Source of the DNA: JADMJV01 sp964649085
GTDB taxonomy: Bacteria; Vulcanimicrobiota; Xenobia; Xenobiales; JADMJV01
Assembly (NCBI GenBank): GCA_964649085.1
Contig: CAZYPN010000031.1
Location: 1-64,000 of the forward strand
Direction of reading: 5' to 3'
DNA: 64,000 nucleotides
Under the pieces are notes generated by a model. It saw only the letters and a program-made list of their open reading frames with translations, had not been told where the DNA came from and searched no databases. Below, piece by piece: positions 16,630 through 25,596 of this stretch (position 1 is the stretch's first letter; each line of letters starts with the position of its first letter). The position numbers and the translations under genes are program-made.

Positions 16630-17381
16630 GGTTGTTGGTGGTCGACGACGATGCCTTCAGTCGCAAACTGATGGCCATGTATCTGGCTCCGCTCGGAGGT
16701 GAGGTCGTACAGGCCGCCAGCGGTGCCGAGTGTCTGCAACGGGTGGCCGAAGGGCTTCCTCAACTGGTATTGATGGACTGCCAGATGCCTGAGATGGATG
16801 GATTCGAGACCGTCACGCGTCTGCGGGCCCAGGGCTACCAGGGGGTCATTCTGGCCCTGACGGGAAATTCCGATGAGGTCACGCTGCAACGCTGTCGTGA
16901 GGTGGGGATGAATGGCCACCTTTCCAAGCCCATCCAGGCCCCGGCCCTGAAACAGGCCGTTCAGGAAGCGCTGGGCCTGGCGGTTGCTCCCCCGTCGGCG
17001 GGACCGTCGCCCACGGCTGCGGCCCCATCGACCGTGAATCCAACCCCAGAGAGCAGTTCCGACGACCCGACGGCCAGAGTTCGGGAGCTGGCCCGCTCGG
17101 CCAACAGTCCCGCCCTGCTGCAGCGTCTTGCCGCCGCCTTTGTCAAGAACACCGGGGCGGTGGTGGCCGAGATCGAAGGCGTCCAGGGTCAGGCCGATCG
17201 GTTGCAGGCGCTCGGTCATAAGTTGAGGGGCTCGGCCGGAAGCTTTGGGGCCCATCGCCTGAGCGAACTGGCCGGCCGACTGGAATCGGACCCGGACTCG
17301 AATCTGGCCCCTCTGCTTCAGGAGTGGGCCCGGGTGAGAAAACTGCTTGAGGCCGTGATGGATGGAGGTTCTCCAACTTGA
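16626..17381 (+). CDS. Receiver-Hpt phosphorelay protein
   Basis: A 251-residue two-domain protein. Residues 1-118 are a full receiver with acidic pocket VVDDD (5-9), phospho-acceptor Asp51 in MDCQMPEMDG, and Lys101 in HLSKP. A Pro/Ala/Ser-rich linker (about 118-145) leads to an Hpt domain with predicted phospho-histidine His198 (ALGHKLRGSAGSFG). It should shuttle phosphate between a hybrid kinase and another response regulator; there is no DNA-binding or enzymatic output. The TTG start overlaps the rpe stop (TTGA), and the stop overlaps the next start in the same way. Confidence 0.88.
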   Translation: MRLLVVDDDAFSRKLMAMYLAPLGGEVVQAASGAECLQRVAEGLPQLVLMDCQMPEMDGFETVTRLRAQGYQGVILALTGNSDEVTLQRCREVGMNGHLSKPIQAPALKQAVQEALGLAVAPPSAGPSPTAAAPSTVNPTPESSSDDPTARVRELARSANSPALLQRLAAAFVKNTGAVVAEIEGVQGQADRLQALGHKLRGSAGSFGAHRLSELAGRLESDPDSNLAPLLQEWARVRKLLEAVMDGGSPT

Positions 17382-19222
17382 AGATACTAACGGTGCAGCT
17401 CCCGCTAAGGTTGCGTGCTCGCCTGGTGGGAAAGCTCAAAGAGTCGACGGTCGTGCCTGCGGCTTCGATCGAGGAGGCTCTCGAGCATCTGCGCAACGAG
17501 AGTTTTGAGCTGCTGATCTTCCAGGAAAGCGAGCACAGTGACTCGCTGGTTGCCCTGGCGAGTTTTCTCCCTCACCACAAAGGCCGGGTGCTGTTTTGTG
17601 CCCGCCAGGGACACGCTTCCGACTTCCAAAATCAACTCGTCAAACGCCTGCGCGTGACCGCCATCCTGCAACATCCGGTCGATCCCGACGAACTGGTTCG
17701 ACGAGCCTCGGTCGAGCTGGACACGCGGGTGCCGGTTCTAGAGGCCCGGGTGGCCTCGAACCAGACCATTCCCAAGGCTCTGCTTCCGGTCTGGCAGCGA
17801 CATCAAGAGACCAACCGCGAGCGTGTGGACATCCTGGTAGGCTTTCTCGAGCAAGAGTCCCCCGATGAAACCTGGCTGGAGGGGGCCCGGCGGGCGGCCC
17901 ATCAGTTGGCCGGATCGCTGGGCACATTTGGTCTTGCCAGCGCCTCCTTGCTGGCGCGTGAGGCCGAGAGCCTGGTTACGGCCTATCCACAGGTGAGCGC
18001 CGAGCAGAGTCAGCGGCTCTTCCGAGTGATTCATGCGTTGCAGCTGCAGGTGGAAGACCCCCAGCTTAAGCTGCCCGACCTCGACCGCGAAGCGCCCCTG
18101 GGGTCCCTGTTGATATTTAGCATCGACTCGGAATGGTCGCAGCGCTTTTCAGAAGCCGCCTCTGAAGCCGGCTATCACCCGCTGTTAACCGACGACCCGG
18201 CTGGCGCGCGCCGCTTGTTGGCCATGGAGCAACCGCGACGATTGGTGGTCGATCTGGGCGATCTGGGCCTGGATGGGCTCACCCTGATTCACGATCTTAG
18301 CGGTCAGGGGCGTCAACTGGTGGCCCTCTACGAGAGTGGCGCAGCCCCAAGGGTTCAGGCCTGCACCACGCTGCGCAAGCCGGTGGCCGATAGCGACATC
18401 CTGGCTGAACTGGAGCAGGCCGAAACCCCGCAGGAAGAGGAAAAACGGAAGGTGCTTGCGGTAGACGATGACCCCATTGTGCTGGAAACGCTGCAGGCTT
18501 TGTTGCAGTCGATGCATATTGAGGTCTATCCGCTGCAGGATCCCCTGAGGTTCTGGGAGATGCTCAACGAAGTCCAACCCGATCTGGTCATGCTCGACGT
18601 CGACCTGCCTTATGTGGGTGGCGTGGAGCTCTGCAGAGCCCTGCGCGCCGAGCCCACCTATTTCGACCTGCCCGTCATTTTCCTCAGTGCTTACAATGAT
18701 GCCGAGACGGTCCACCGGGTCTTTGTTGCCGGCGGCGACGACTATGTGTTCAAGCCGATCATCGGGCCCGAATTGTTGACACGAACCCGCAACCGACTGG
18801 CTCGCCTGACTCGCCAGAGTGTGCCCACGGCTCAGGTCCGAAGCGAAGGCGGTGTCGCCGTCGACCTGGCCTATCTGATCCAGCCCGAAGAACTGTCTCG
18901 CGAACTTTTCTCGCGTTTGTCGCTGGCCGGATTTAGCCTGGAACGTTTGCCAGAATCGGGTCCAGAGCTGGTGGAGCGGCTTACCTGCAACGTGTCCCAG
19001 CGACCCCGACTGGTGCTGCTCGATGCATTGCTGTGTAACGACGTCGTTCAGGGGTTCGACGGGCTGGGCATCAACAACTACTCCCAGGTCTGGTTGCGAG
19101 GCGACCTCACCGAGGAAGAGATCCAATGGGTGTACGAGTGGGGGCTGGCCGGGTATCTCCCCGACGGTCTGGACATCAACGTGCTGGTCAGGAAGCTTGA
19201 GCGCGCGTTGCGAGCTCCTTGA
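17378..19222 (+). CDS. Multi-receiver Hpt response regulator without output domain
   Basis: A 614-residue protein built from signalling domains. Residues 1-115 look like a receiver that has lost its aspartates. An Hpt domain around His175 (AAHQLAGSLGTFG) follows, then a degenerate receiver at about 243-345. A complete receiver lies at about 357-475, with VDDD (362-365), Asp407 in LDVDLP and a VFKP lysine. The last 130 residues (PRLVLLDALLCND) resemble another worn-down receiver. No HTH, GGDEF or other effector is seen, so it probably works as a phosphate hub or by protein contacts. The TTG start overlaps the previous stop (TTGA). Confidence 0.82.
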   Translation: MKILTVQLPLRLRARLVGKLKESTVVPAASIEEALEHLRNESFELLIFQESEHSDSLVALASFLPHHKGRVLFCARQGHASDFQNQLVKRLRVTAILQHPVDPDELVRRASVELDTRVPVLEARVASNQTIPKALLPVWQRHQETNRERVDILVGFLEQESPDETWLEGARRAAHQLAGSLGTFGLASASLLAREAESLVTAYPQVSAEQSQRLFRVIHALQLQVEDPQLKLPDLDREAPLGSLLIFSIDSEWSQRFSEAASEAGYHPLLTDDPAGARRLLAMEQPRRLVVDLGDLGLDGLTLIHDLSGQGRQLVALYESGAAPRVQACTTLRKPVADSDILAELEQAETPQEEEKRKVLAVDDDPIVLETLQALLQSMHIEVYPLQDPLRFWEMLNEVQPDLVMLDVDLPYVGGVELCRALRAEPTYFDLPVIFLSAYNDAETVHRVFVAGGDDYVFKPIIGPELLTRTRNRLARLTRQSVPTAQVRSEGGVAVDLAYLIQPEELSRELFSRLSLAGFSLERLPESGPELVERLTCNVSQRPRLVLLDALLCNDVVQGFDGLGINNYSQVWLRGDLTEEEIQWVYEWGLAGYLPDGLDINVLVRKLERALRAP

Positions 19223-19225
19223 ACC

Positions 19226-19576
19226 TCAAAGAAACGCCTGCAGCTGTTCGCCAAGCAGCATCGGGTCGAAGGGCTTGGCCACCACTCCCCGTGCCCCCGC
19301 CTCGAGAAACTGGCGTCGTTCCTGTTCGCTTTGAGCTGCCGTAAGGAACACCACCGGGGCCGACGTCAACTGGAGCAACCGGGGGAGGAGTTCCAAACCG
19401 GATTCGGACCCCAGTTGATAATCCAGCAATACCAGATCGAAGTGCCCCTGGCTTAGCGCCTCCAGGGCGGCTTGCGAGTGGCTGGCGCTGGCGCTGGTCC
19501 AGCCTGCGATGTCCAGCCCGATGCTGGCGAGTTCCACAATGTCTTCGGCGTCATCGACAATCAGGACGTGGGGCAC
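19226..19576 (-). CDS. Single-domain response regulator (CheY-like)
   Basis: A 116-residue stand-alone receiver with HVLIVDDAED, phospho-acceptor in LVLLDYQLGSESGLELL, the TxA of FLTAAQ and the lysine in VVAKPFDP. The GTG start at 19576 is supported by AAGGAG eight bases upstream, and it overlaps the last 16 bases of the hybrid kinase gene in another frame. The two should be co-translated, and this regulator is the likely acceptor of phosphate from the kinase's Hpt domain. No output domain is attached. Confidence 0.9.
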   Translation of the reverse strand: MPHVLIVDDAEDIVELASIGLDIAGWTSASASHSQAALEALSQGHFDLVLLDYQLGSESGLELLPRLLQLTSAPVVFLTAAQSEQERRQFLEAGARGVVAKPFDPMLLGEQLQAFL

Positions 19577-22500
19577 GGGGGAAACTCCTTTCGAAAGGCC
19601 GTCACAGCAGCGTCGCATTCCTCTTTGAGCAGAGCCACCAGCTCCTCGATCGGCTGCCACTCGCCCTGCCTGGCCTTCTCTTCCAATTCCCCAGCCATGC
19701 GCGACAGTCGGGTGGCTCCGAAATTGCCCGACGAACCCTTGATGGTATGAGCTGCCAATGTAAGCCCCTCCGTATCTTGCTCGAGCTGAGCCAGAATGGC
19801 ATTGCCTACCAGGCCGGCGAACTCTTCTTGCAAGGTGGCGATCAGATCCTGGACCGCCTCGTTGCCCCCATACTCCAACACGTCCCGCAGGTTGCCCAGG
19901 GCGGCTGAATCGAGCACCGGCAGGTGGCGCCAATCCGAATCGGCGGTCGCAGTGGATAGCTCCGGCTGAACTGCAACAGGTGCTGCGGATGCCGCGGGTG
20001 CCGCTTCGGCGGCCAGCTCTTCGTTGCGTGGGCAACGCAACAGGGCTTCTCGCAGCGCCTGTGTTTGAATGGGCTTGGCCAGGAAGTCGTCCATGCCGGC
20101 CTCGCGACAGGCCTCGCGCTCGGAAAGGGTGGCGTTGGCGGTGAGAGCGATAATGCGGGGGCGTTGCAGATAGGCCTCAACGATGCGGCGAGTCGCCTCC
20201 AGGCCGTCCATCTCGGGCATGTTGACGTCCATGAGGATGACGTCAAAATGAGCCCTTTCCATGGCCTGCAGCACCTCCAATCCGTTGGCTGCGGCCTCGG
20301 CCTGATAGCCCATCTTCTCCAGAATGATCAGCATCATCTTCTGGTTCACGTAGAGATCGTCGGCCACCAGAATGCGCAGCGGGTGGGCCTTGCCCAGGCT
20401 GACGTCCAGTTGTCGCCGCACCTCGTTTTGCTGGTTGTCGGGGTCGAGCAGTCGGCACAGCACGTCAAACAGATTGACGGGGCGCAGCGGCTTGTGGAGA
20501 TAGGCGACGAAGAGTTCGGCCGAGTCGACCTCACGTCGACCCAACGAGGTCCAGGCGATCAGAGGAAGTTCGAGAGTGACCTTGCGGATTTCCCGGGCCA
20601 GCTCAACCCCGTCCATTTCGGGCATCTGGATGTCCAGCACGGCCAGATCGAAGGTCTGACCTTGCTGGATCCAGCGCAGGGCCTCGCGCGGATACTCACA
20701 GGCTGTGACCTGAAATCCCCAGTTGCCGGCCCGGGTCATCAGCAGCCGCCGGTTGACGGCATTGTCGTCAACGACCAGCATGCGCTTTTGGGCAAAGCTT
20801 TCGGGAACATGATCGTAGGGGCGGGCGGGTAGTTCGGCCGGTAATCCCAGAATCGTGAAACTGAAGGTAGACCCTTGACCGAGCGTGCTGGTCACCTTGA
20901 TTTCGCCGCCCATGGCCTCGACGAACCGCTTGCAGATGGCCAGACCCAAGCCGGTGCCTCCGAAGCGCCGGGTGACCGAGCTGTCGACCTGAGTGAAGGG
21001 GCTGAAGAGGTTGCCAATGCGATCTTCGGGGATCCCGATGCCCGAGTCTCGCACCGAGAAACTCACTTCGTGCTGCTCGTCCTTGCGTCGGGCAGAGACG
21101 CTGAGAACCACATCGCCCTGAGAAGTGAATTTGATGGCATTGCTGAGCAGATTGATCAGGATCTGGCGCAGTCGGGTCGTGTCGCCGACCAGGCCGCCCG
21201 GAACTTCCGATTCGATTGAGTAGGCCAGTTCAATCCCCTTGTTGGCGGCCAGCGGTGAAACCAGTTCCAGCGCACCCTCGATGCACTCCAGCAGGTCGAA
21301 AGCCACCATTTCCAGTTCCAGATGGCCGGCTTCGATTTTGGAAAAGTCGAGGATGTCGTTGATGATCGACAGCAAACCCTCGCCACTGCTGCGCACCGTG
21401 CGGGCATAGTCGCGCTGGTCGGCGTTCAGTTCGGTCTCGAGCAGCAGTCCGGTCATGCCCAAAACAGCATTTAACGGGGTGCGGATTTCGTGGCTCATGG
21501 TGGCCAGAAATGCGCTTTTGCTGCGGTTGGCCTGCTCGGCGCTGTCGCGGGCCGCGATCAGTTCTCGGCCGCTTCGATAGCGCTCGAACACCCGCCCCAA
21601 ATGGCTGCCGATTTGCTCCAGAGCCTCGATCAGGCCGTCATCGGGCGGATCGGACTCGAGCGAAAAGAACTCCAGTACCGCTACCACTTCGTCGCCGATC
21701 AGCACGGGAAAGGCAAAGGTGGCCTTGAGGCCCAGTGCCAGGGCTTGTTCGGTACGGCGAAACCTGGGGTCGTCCAGGCGTTCCAATACCACGGGCCGGC
21801 GCGTCACCATGACCGTTCCGGGCAATTCCTTGTATTGCTTGAGATTCAACTCGGCCGTGGCCACCTGAAACCGGTCGAGTTCGGTGTCGGCCATCACCGC
21901 GCTCGTCTGTTGCTTGAGAGGAGAGGTTTGCTGCAAGAACGGGCTGGCCATCTCGGAACCAATGCGCCACAGCCCGCTGCTGGTCAGTTCTTGCGAGCCC
22001 TCTGGCTCTACTTTCCAGGCGTGGGCCAGTGGCCAGCCCGTGTAGGCACACACCGATTCCATCCCCAGTTTGAGGGCCTGACTGGGATTTTTGGCCATGT
22101 TGGCCGCCCGTGAAATCGATTCCATCAGTTGCAGCAGCTGAGTCTTGCGGCGCAACCGTAGGGTTCGCTCTTCCACCTGAACCAGCAACTGATTGAAGTT
22201 GCGGTACAGAGAACCCAGTTCGTCATCGGCGTCGTACGAGGCTCTGCGACTGAAGTCGTTGTCCTGGGTGATCAACTCGGCCAGGGCTGTCAGACGCAGA
22301 ATGGGCGCCGTCAACCAGGATTGAAAGCGAAAGCTGGCCAGCGCCACCAGGGCACCGCAGATCAGCGTCAGCGCCATGGCGGTCCGCACCAATTCGTCGC
22401 GTTGCCGATGATAGGGCTCGAGTGAGTAACATACCGAAACGAAGCCGCCCGAAAGTGGCTCGCTGAGCACGGCTCGATGAGACTTCCAGTCGAATCGGGT

Positions 22501-22806
22501 GGAACGTGCCAGCTGCTGGGGCGCTTCCTGGCCAAAGCTGCTCACCACCTGCCCCGATTCGTCGAAGACGGTGGCGCCAAGAATCTCTTCCCCGCCGATC
22601 AATGCCCCCAGGTCGGCCTGTTGGGGTTGGGCTCGAGCGATCAGACGGGTGTAGTTTTGAAACCGCGTTTCCAGGCTCTCAACCGAGGCCACGCTCCACA
22701 GTCGATAGAAGGTGCCCACCGAAAGCAGCAGGCCGAACATCGAGACTCCCACCAGGATCAGAGTGAGTTTTCGAGTGATCGGTAGGCTGCGCAAATATCG
22801 TCTCAC
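19561..22806 (-). CDS. BarA-like hybrid sensor histidine kinase
   Basis: A tripartite sensor of about 1081 residues. Two membrane helices (about 12-33 and 140-160) enclose a small periplasmic sensor; then come HAMP, a GAF domain, HisKA with phospho-histidine 439 in MSHEIRTPLN, and an HATPase with INLLSNAIKFT, GIGIP and GTGLGLAI. Two receivers follow (LDIQMPEMDG, then LMDVNMPEMDG), and a C-terminal Hpt (HTIKGSSGNFG). This is a complete phosphorelay in one chain. The start is set at GTG 22806, because the longer frame to 22908 would run into the divergent small gene, but the ribosome site is weak. The signal sensed is unknown. Confidence 0.9.
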   Translation of the reverse strand: MRRYLRSLPITRKLTLILVGVSMFGLLLSVGTFYRLWSVASVESLETRFQNYTRLIARAQPQQADLGALIGGEEILGATVFDESGQVVSSFGQEAPQQLARSTRFDWKSHRAVLSEPLSGGFVSVCYSLEPYHRQRDELVRTAMALTLICGALVALASFRFQSWLTAPILRLTALAELITQDNDFSRRASYDADDELGSLYRNFNQLLVQVEERTLRLRRKTQLLQLMESISRAANMAKNPSQALKLGMESVCAYTGWPLAHAWKVEPEGSQELTSSGLWRIGSEMASPFLQQTSPLKQQTSAVMADTELDRFQVATAELNLKQYKELPGTVMVTRRPVVLERLDDPRFRRTEQALALGLKATFAFPVLIGDEVVAVLEFFSLESDPPDDGLIEALEQIGSHLGRVFERYRSGRELIAARDSAEQANRSKSAFLATMSHEIRTPLNAVLGMTGLLLETELNADQRDYARTVRSSGEGLLSIINDILDFSKIEAGHLELEMVAFDLLECIEGALELVSPLAANKGIELAYSIESEVPGGLVGDTTRLRQILINLLSNAIKFTSQGDVVLSVSARRKDEQHEVSFSVRDSGIGIPEDRIGNLFSPFTQVDSSVTRRFGGTGLGLAICKRFVEAMGGEIKVTSTLGQGSTFSFTILGLPAELPARPYDHVPESFAQKRMLVVDDNAVNRRLLMTRAGNWGFQVTACEYPREALRWIQQGQTFDLAVLDIQMPEMDGVELAREIRKVTLELPLIAWTSLGRREVDSAELFVAYLHKPLRPVNLFDVLCRLLDPDNQQNEVRRQLDVSLGKAHPLRILVADDLYVNQKMMLIILEKMGYQAEAAANGLEVLQAMERAHFDVILMDVNMPEMDGLEATRRIVEAYLQRPRIIALTANATLSEREACREAGMDDFLAKPIQTQALREALLRCPRNEELAAEAAPAASAAPVAVQPELSTATADSDWRHLPVLDSAALGNLRDVLEYGGNEAVQDLIATLQEEFAGLVGNAILAQLEQDTEGLTLAAHTIKGSSGNFGATRLSRMAGELEEKARQGEWQPIEELVALLKEECDAAVTAFRKEFPPCPTS

Positions 22807-22882
22807 CCGCGGCCGTTTCGGCCCCTCGATTGGGAGACCTGCGAGCAGGAGCCGGCCCACCTGCGTTGTAGCTAAAGGGACT

Positions 22883-23056
22883 ATGAGTATTCTCCAAGAC
22901 TTTACCAATCCCGAATATCTTCACGCGCTTACCACCTCGATCAAGTACGGCCTCGGTGTCGTTATCGGCATGCTGGGCGTCGGCTCGGCTCTCACTCTGT
23001 TGGGAGGCGGCTGGTCGGCCACCTGGTGGAATAAAGATCAAGGACACCAGCACTAG
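22883..23056 (+). CDS. Small single-pass membrane protein
   Basis: A 57-residue protein starting at ATG 22883 with an AAAGGG site just upstream. It has a polar N-terminus, one hydrophobic helix with glycines (about residues 22-43, LGVVIGMLGVGSALTLLGGG), then SATWWNKDQGHQH. The glycine pattern suggests helix packing or oligomerisation. It is divergent from the hybrid kinase by 76 bp, and its TAG abuts the GTG of the next gene, so it is probably an operon partner of that 258-residue protein. No known family was recognised. Confidence 0.7.
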   Translation: MSILQDFTNPEYLHALTTSIKYGLGVVIGMLGVGSALTLLGGGWSATWWNKDQGHQH

Positions 23057-23833
23057 GTGCTGGTTACTCTCGCCCATCCGGAGGCCCACTGGGAAGCTTT
23101 CCAGGCCAGCTTCTGGCTGCAGCGAGCTCATAAGCGCCTGAATCGTACTGTGATTCAGGCGCTCGTTCGAGAGCGTCTCGAACTGGCCATCGAGCAGGCA
23201 CTCGAGTATTGGGTTCATCCTGACGACTTTGAGGCAGGTTCTCGGCATGTCGAGCGCTGGCTTGGTCGCCAACTCGAGATTCACGGTCTGGAGCTAGACC
23301 GGCTGCGCCTTGTGGGGCTGCCTCGGGTGCCTCAAGTGCGCCACCGCGAAGATCTGGTTCCCACCTACCAGGAATACTGGCTGGAAGACATTGCCACCCA
23401 AGACGGTTTTCAACTCAGCCTCGACGTTGTCGTGCGGGCCTGGGTGCCAGCACTGGTGGTGGGGCAAGGCAACGTCACGCTGCTCGACAGCCTGATCAAA
23501 GAATCGGCCGAGCACTATTTCGCCCAGGTCGACTCGGAGAAATGCCTGGCCGAGGTGCAAAACTGGCAGGCCCAGCTGGCCGATTTTCGCCAGAACCTGG
23601 GGCTGACCTACCGGGTGGTCTCAGCGCTGCTGCTGGCCGCAAAAACGGGCGTGATGCGCGAAGACCCCGGGATCTTTTCCGACTGTTCCTGGGTGACCCG
23701 GCGCCAGTTGAAATCGGGCCCGCGAGCCTTCCAGCCCGGCCAGCGTTACGGCTTTCTCGATCCCTATCAGCTGTTCTTCATGCTGCGCGACCGCAAAAGG
23801 CTCGAACGCGGATTCCTCAGCGGCCGCGGCTAG
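23057..23833 (+). CDS. Protein of unknown function
   Basis: A 258-residue soluble protein of mixed helical and strand character, unrecognised. Notable stretches are WVHPDDFEAGSRHVERWLGRQ, DVVVRAWVPALVVGQGNVTLL and YGFLDPYQLFFMLRDRKRLERG. No membrane segment or metal-binding cluster is visible. The GTG start at 23057 directly follows the stop of the small membrane protein, with an AAGGA stretch about 14 bases upstream, so translation is likely coupled. It converges on the zinc-ribbon protein gene with 3 bp between stops. Confidence 0.72.
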   Translation: MLVTLAHPEAHWEAFQASFWLQRAHKRLNRTVIQALVRERLELAIEQALEYWVHPDDFEAGSRHVERWLGRQLEIHGLELDRLRLVGLPRVPQVRHREDLVPTYQEYWLEDIATQDGFQLSLDVVVRAWVPALVVGQGNVTLLDSLIKESAEHYFAQVDSEKCLAEVQNWQAQLADFRQNLGLTYRVVSALLLAAKTGVMREDPGIFSDCSWVTRRQLKSGPRAFQPGQRYGFLDPYQLFFMLRDRKRLERGFLSGRG

Positions 23834-23836
23834 CCG

Positions 23837-25510
23837 CTAGCCCGGCGAGGCTGCCTCGGCTTCGGGTGCCTGGGCCAAAATGTCTTCGAGCATCTTCAGG
23901 TGAGCTTCGATGGCCAGGCGAGAGCGATGCACCACACCCAGACCTTCCCAGACCATGCCTACGCCGTTGACGAGGAAATCGCGCTGTGGGTCCTTCACAT
24001 AGGCGGCCATTTCCAGCAATCCCTGCTCCACCTGTTTGATGCCCTCTTCAAAAGCGGCTCCGACCTCCTGCATGTAGGGCAGGTGCTGCTCGCGCCATAC
24101 CTGCAGCGTTTCTTCGTTCATGCCGGTTTCGTCGGCGGTTTCCTCGGCGATCTCGCCAAGTTCACGTTGGAATTCTTTGAGCCCCATCGCCGTCTCACCC
24201 AGAATGGACTCGAACTCGGCAGGCGTGATTTTGCCGTCGTGAACGTCGTCGCAGGCCTGGAACAGCTTGGCCACGTTTTCGGTCATCGGCAGCTCCTGGG
24301 TTTCCTCCAGGGTGGGTCCGCTCAGCACGTTGAAGGTCGAGGAGGCACTGGCCACACCGGCCGTGGGCGTGGGCAGCACCGCTCCACAGGCCTCGCAACG
24401 CCGGTTTTCCGGAGGATTGGCACGGCTGCAGCCGGGACACACCACGTGGGACTGGTGTTGAGCGGCGGTAGCATAGACCTCGTGCGACTCGCCCAGTTGG
24501 CGGGCGGTGTCGATCAATCTCTGCAACAGGGGTTGGAGGGTGGCGGGGTCGGCTGACCCACCCAGCGCCTTGCCCAGTTCTTCAACCACCGCGTCGTGGG
24601 CGTCACCGCGCTCGAGGGTGCGGGGGATTTCGTCGCGCACGAGGGCCGATTCGGTGGGCCGGGCTACGGATTTTTCGAAGTTCTCCCACACCTGGAAAAG
24701 AATGTCGGAATATTCATTGTAAATGGCCCGCACCGTGGCCATCTCGAGCTGACCGGCCATGCCCTTCTCCACCACCGACAGCAACACGTTGGTCGAGGGA
24801 ATGGGCGTGGGGCCCTCGGCCCCCTGGGCGATCAGTTGTTCCAGTTGCTGAGCCCGCGCCAACGATTGGTCGAGGCGCTGAAAGTGGGGTTGCAGTTCGC
24901 CGCCTTCCAATGACTCGCTGCTGGCCAGAGCCTCCAGCGTGGAGAGGATTTGCTGGTAGGCTTCCAGACACAGCATTTTGCCCGGCAGCATCAGGGGGCG
25001 CACATCCTCGGCTTTCTTGCGAAAACCCTCGAGGAAATTCTTGAGAAACTGGTCCCACTGCTCTTCGGATTCGTGGCCCGCCACAATGCTTTCGGCCAGC
25101 CGGTCGAGGGTGTTGGTCCAGGGTTGCGAGTATTCGCCCACCGATGCATAGGCTCGTGCGTAGGCATTCATGGCCGCGGTCAGAGCGGGCACCACGACCT
25201 GGCCCTGCTCGTAAGATTCGACCACGGCATTGTGATCGTGGGCCGAGGCGGCCTGGTGGAGTTGCTGTAGCCAGTTGCGATAGGTCTCGAGCTGGGCCAG
25301 CAGCGACTGCATGGCATCACCGGCCTGGGCCAGAAACTGTGGGCCATTGTGTTGGGCGCGTTCGGGCACCTCGCGCAACTCGCGCTCGACGACCTGCAAT
25401 TGCCGCTCCACAATTTGCAGCAGTTCGTCAGGGTCTTCCCCGCCGATAACGGCAAACAGTTGCCGCTGAATCTCGTCGACCGGACTGGAGCCTTGATGCT
25501 GTACAAACAT
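23837..25510 (-). CDS. Large helical protein with central zinc ribbon, unknown function
   Basis: A 557-residue acidic, mostly alpha-helical protein. The N-terminal 340 residues are rich in Gln/Glu/Leu and resemble long coiled or bundled helices. A CxxC-x12-CxxC zinc ribbon (CPGCSRANPPENRRCEACG) sits at about 361-379. A second helical part (380-557) contains a repeated acidic segment ending in a Pro/Ala/Glu tail. No signal or membrane helix is seen. The ATG at 25510 has AGG just upstream. It shares an 86-bp divergent gap with the polyamine synthase homologue. Zinc ribbons of this kind often mark sensing or scaffold proteins, but no function can be assigned. Confidence 0.75.
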   Translation of the reverse strand: MFVQHQGSSPVDEIQRQLFAVIGGEDPDELLQIVERQLQVVERELREVPERAQHNGPQFLAQAGDAMQSLLAQLETYRNWLQQLHQAASAHDHNAVVESYEQGQVVVPALTAAMNAYARAYASVGEYSQPWTNTLDRLAESIVAGHESEEQWDQFLKNFLEGFRKKAEDVRPLMLPGKMLCLEAYQQILSTLEALASSESLEGGELQPHFQRLDQSLARAQQLEQLIAQGAEGPTPIPSTNVLLSVVEKGMAGQLEMATVRAIYNEYSDILFQVWENFEKSVARPTESALVRDEIPRTLERGDAHDAVVEELGKALGGSADPATLQPLLQRLIDTARQLGESHEVYATAAQHQSHVVCPGCSRANPPENRRCEACGAVLPTPTAGVASASSTFNVLSGPTLEETQELPMTENVAKLFQACDDVHDGKITPAEFESILGETAMGLKEFQRELGEIAEETADETGMNEETLQVWREQHLPYMQEVGAAFEEGIKQVEQGLLEMAAYVKDPQRDFLVNGVGMVWEGLGVVHRSRLAIEAHLKMLEDILAQAPEAEAASPG

Positions 25511-25596
25511 ATCCTACACCTCGCCGCCGGGTGTTCTCGAAACCCCCGGGCAAACCCTTGGGGAGGACTCTATCGTTGTAGCGACAACTCCGAACC

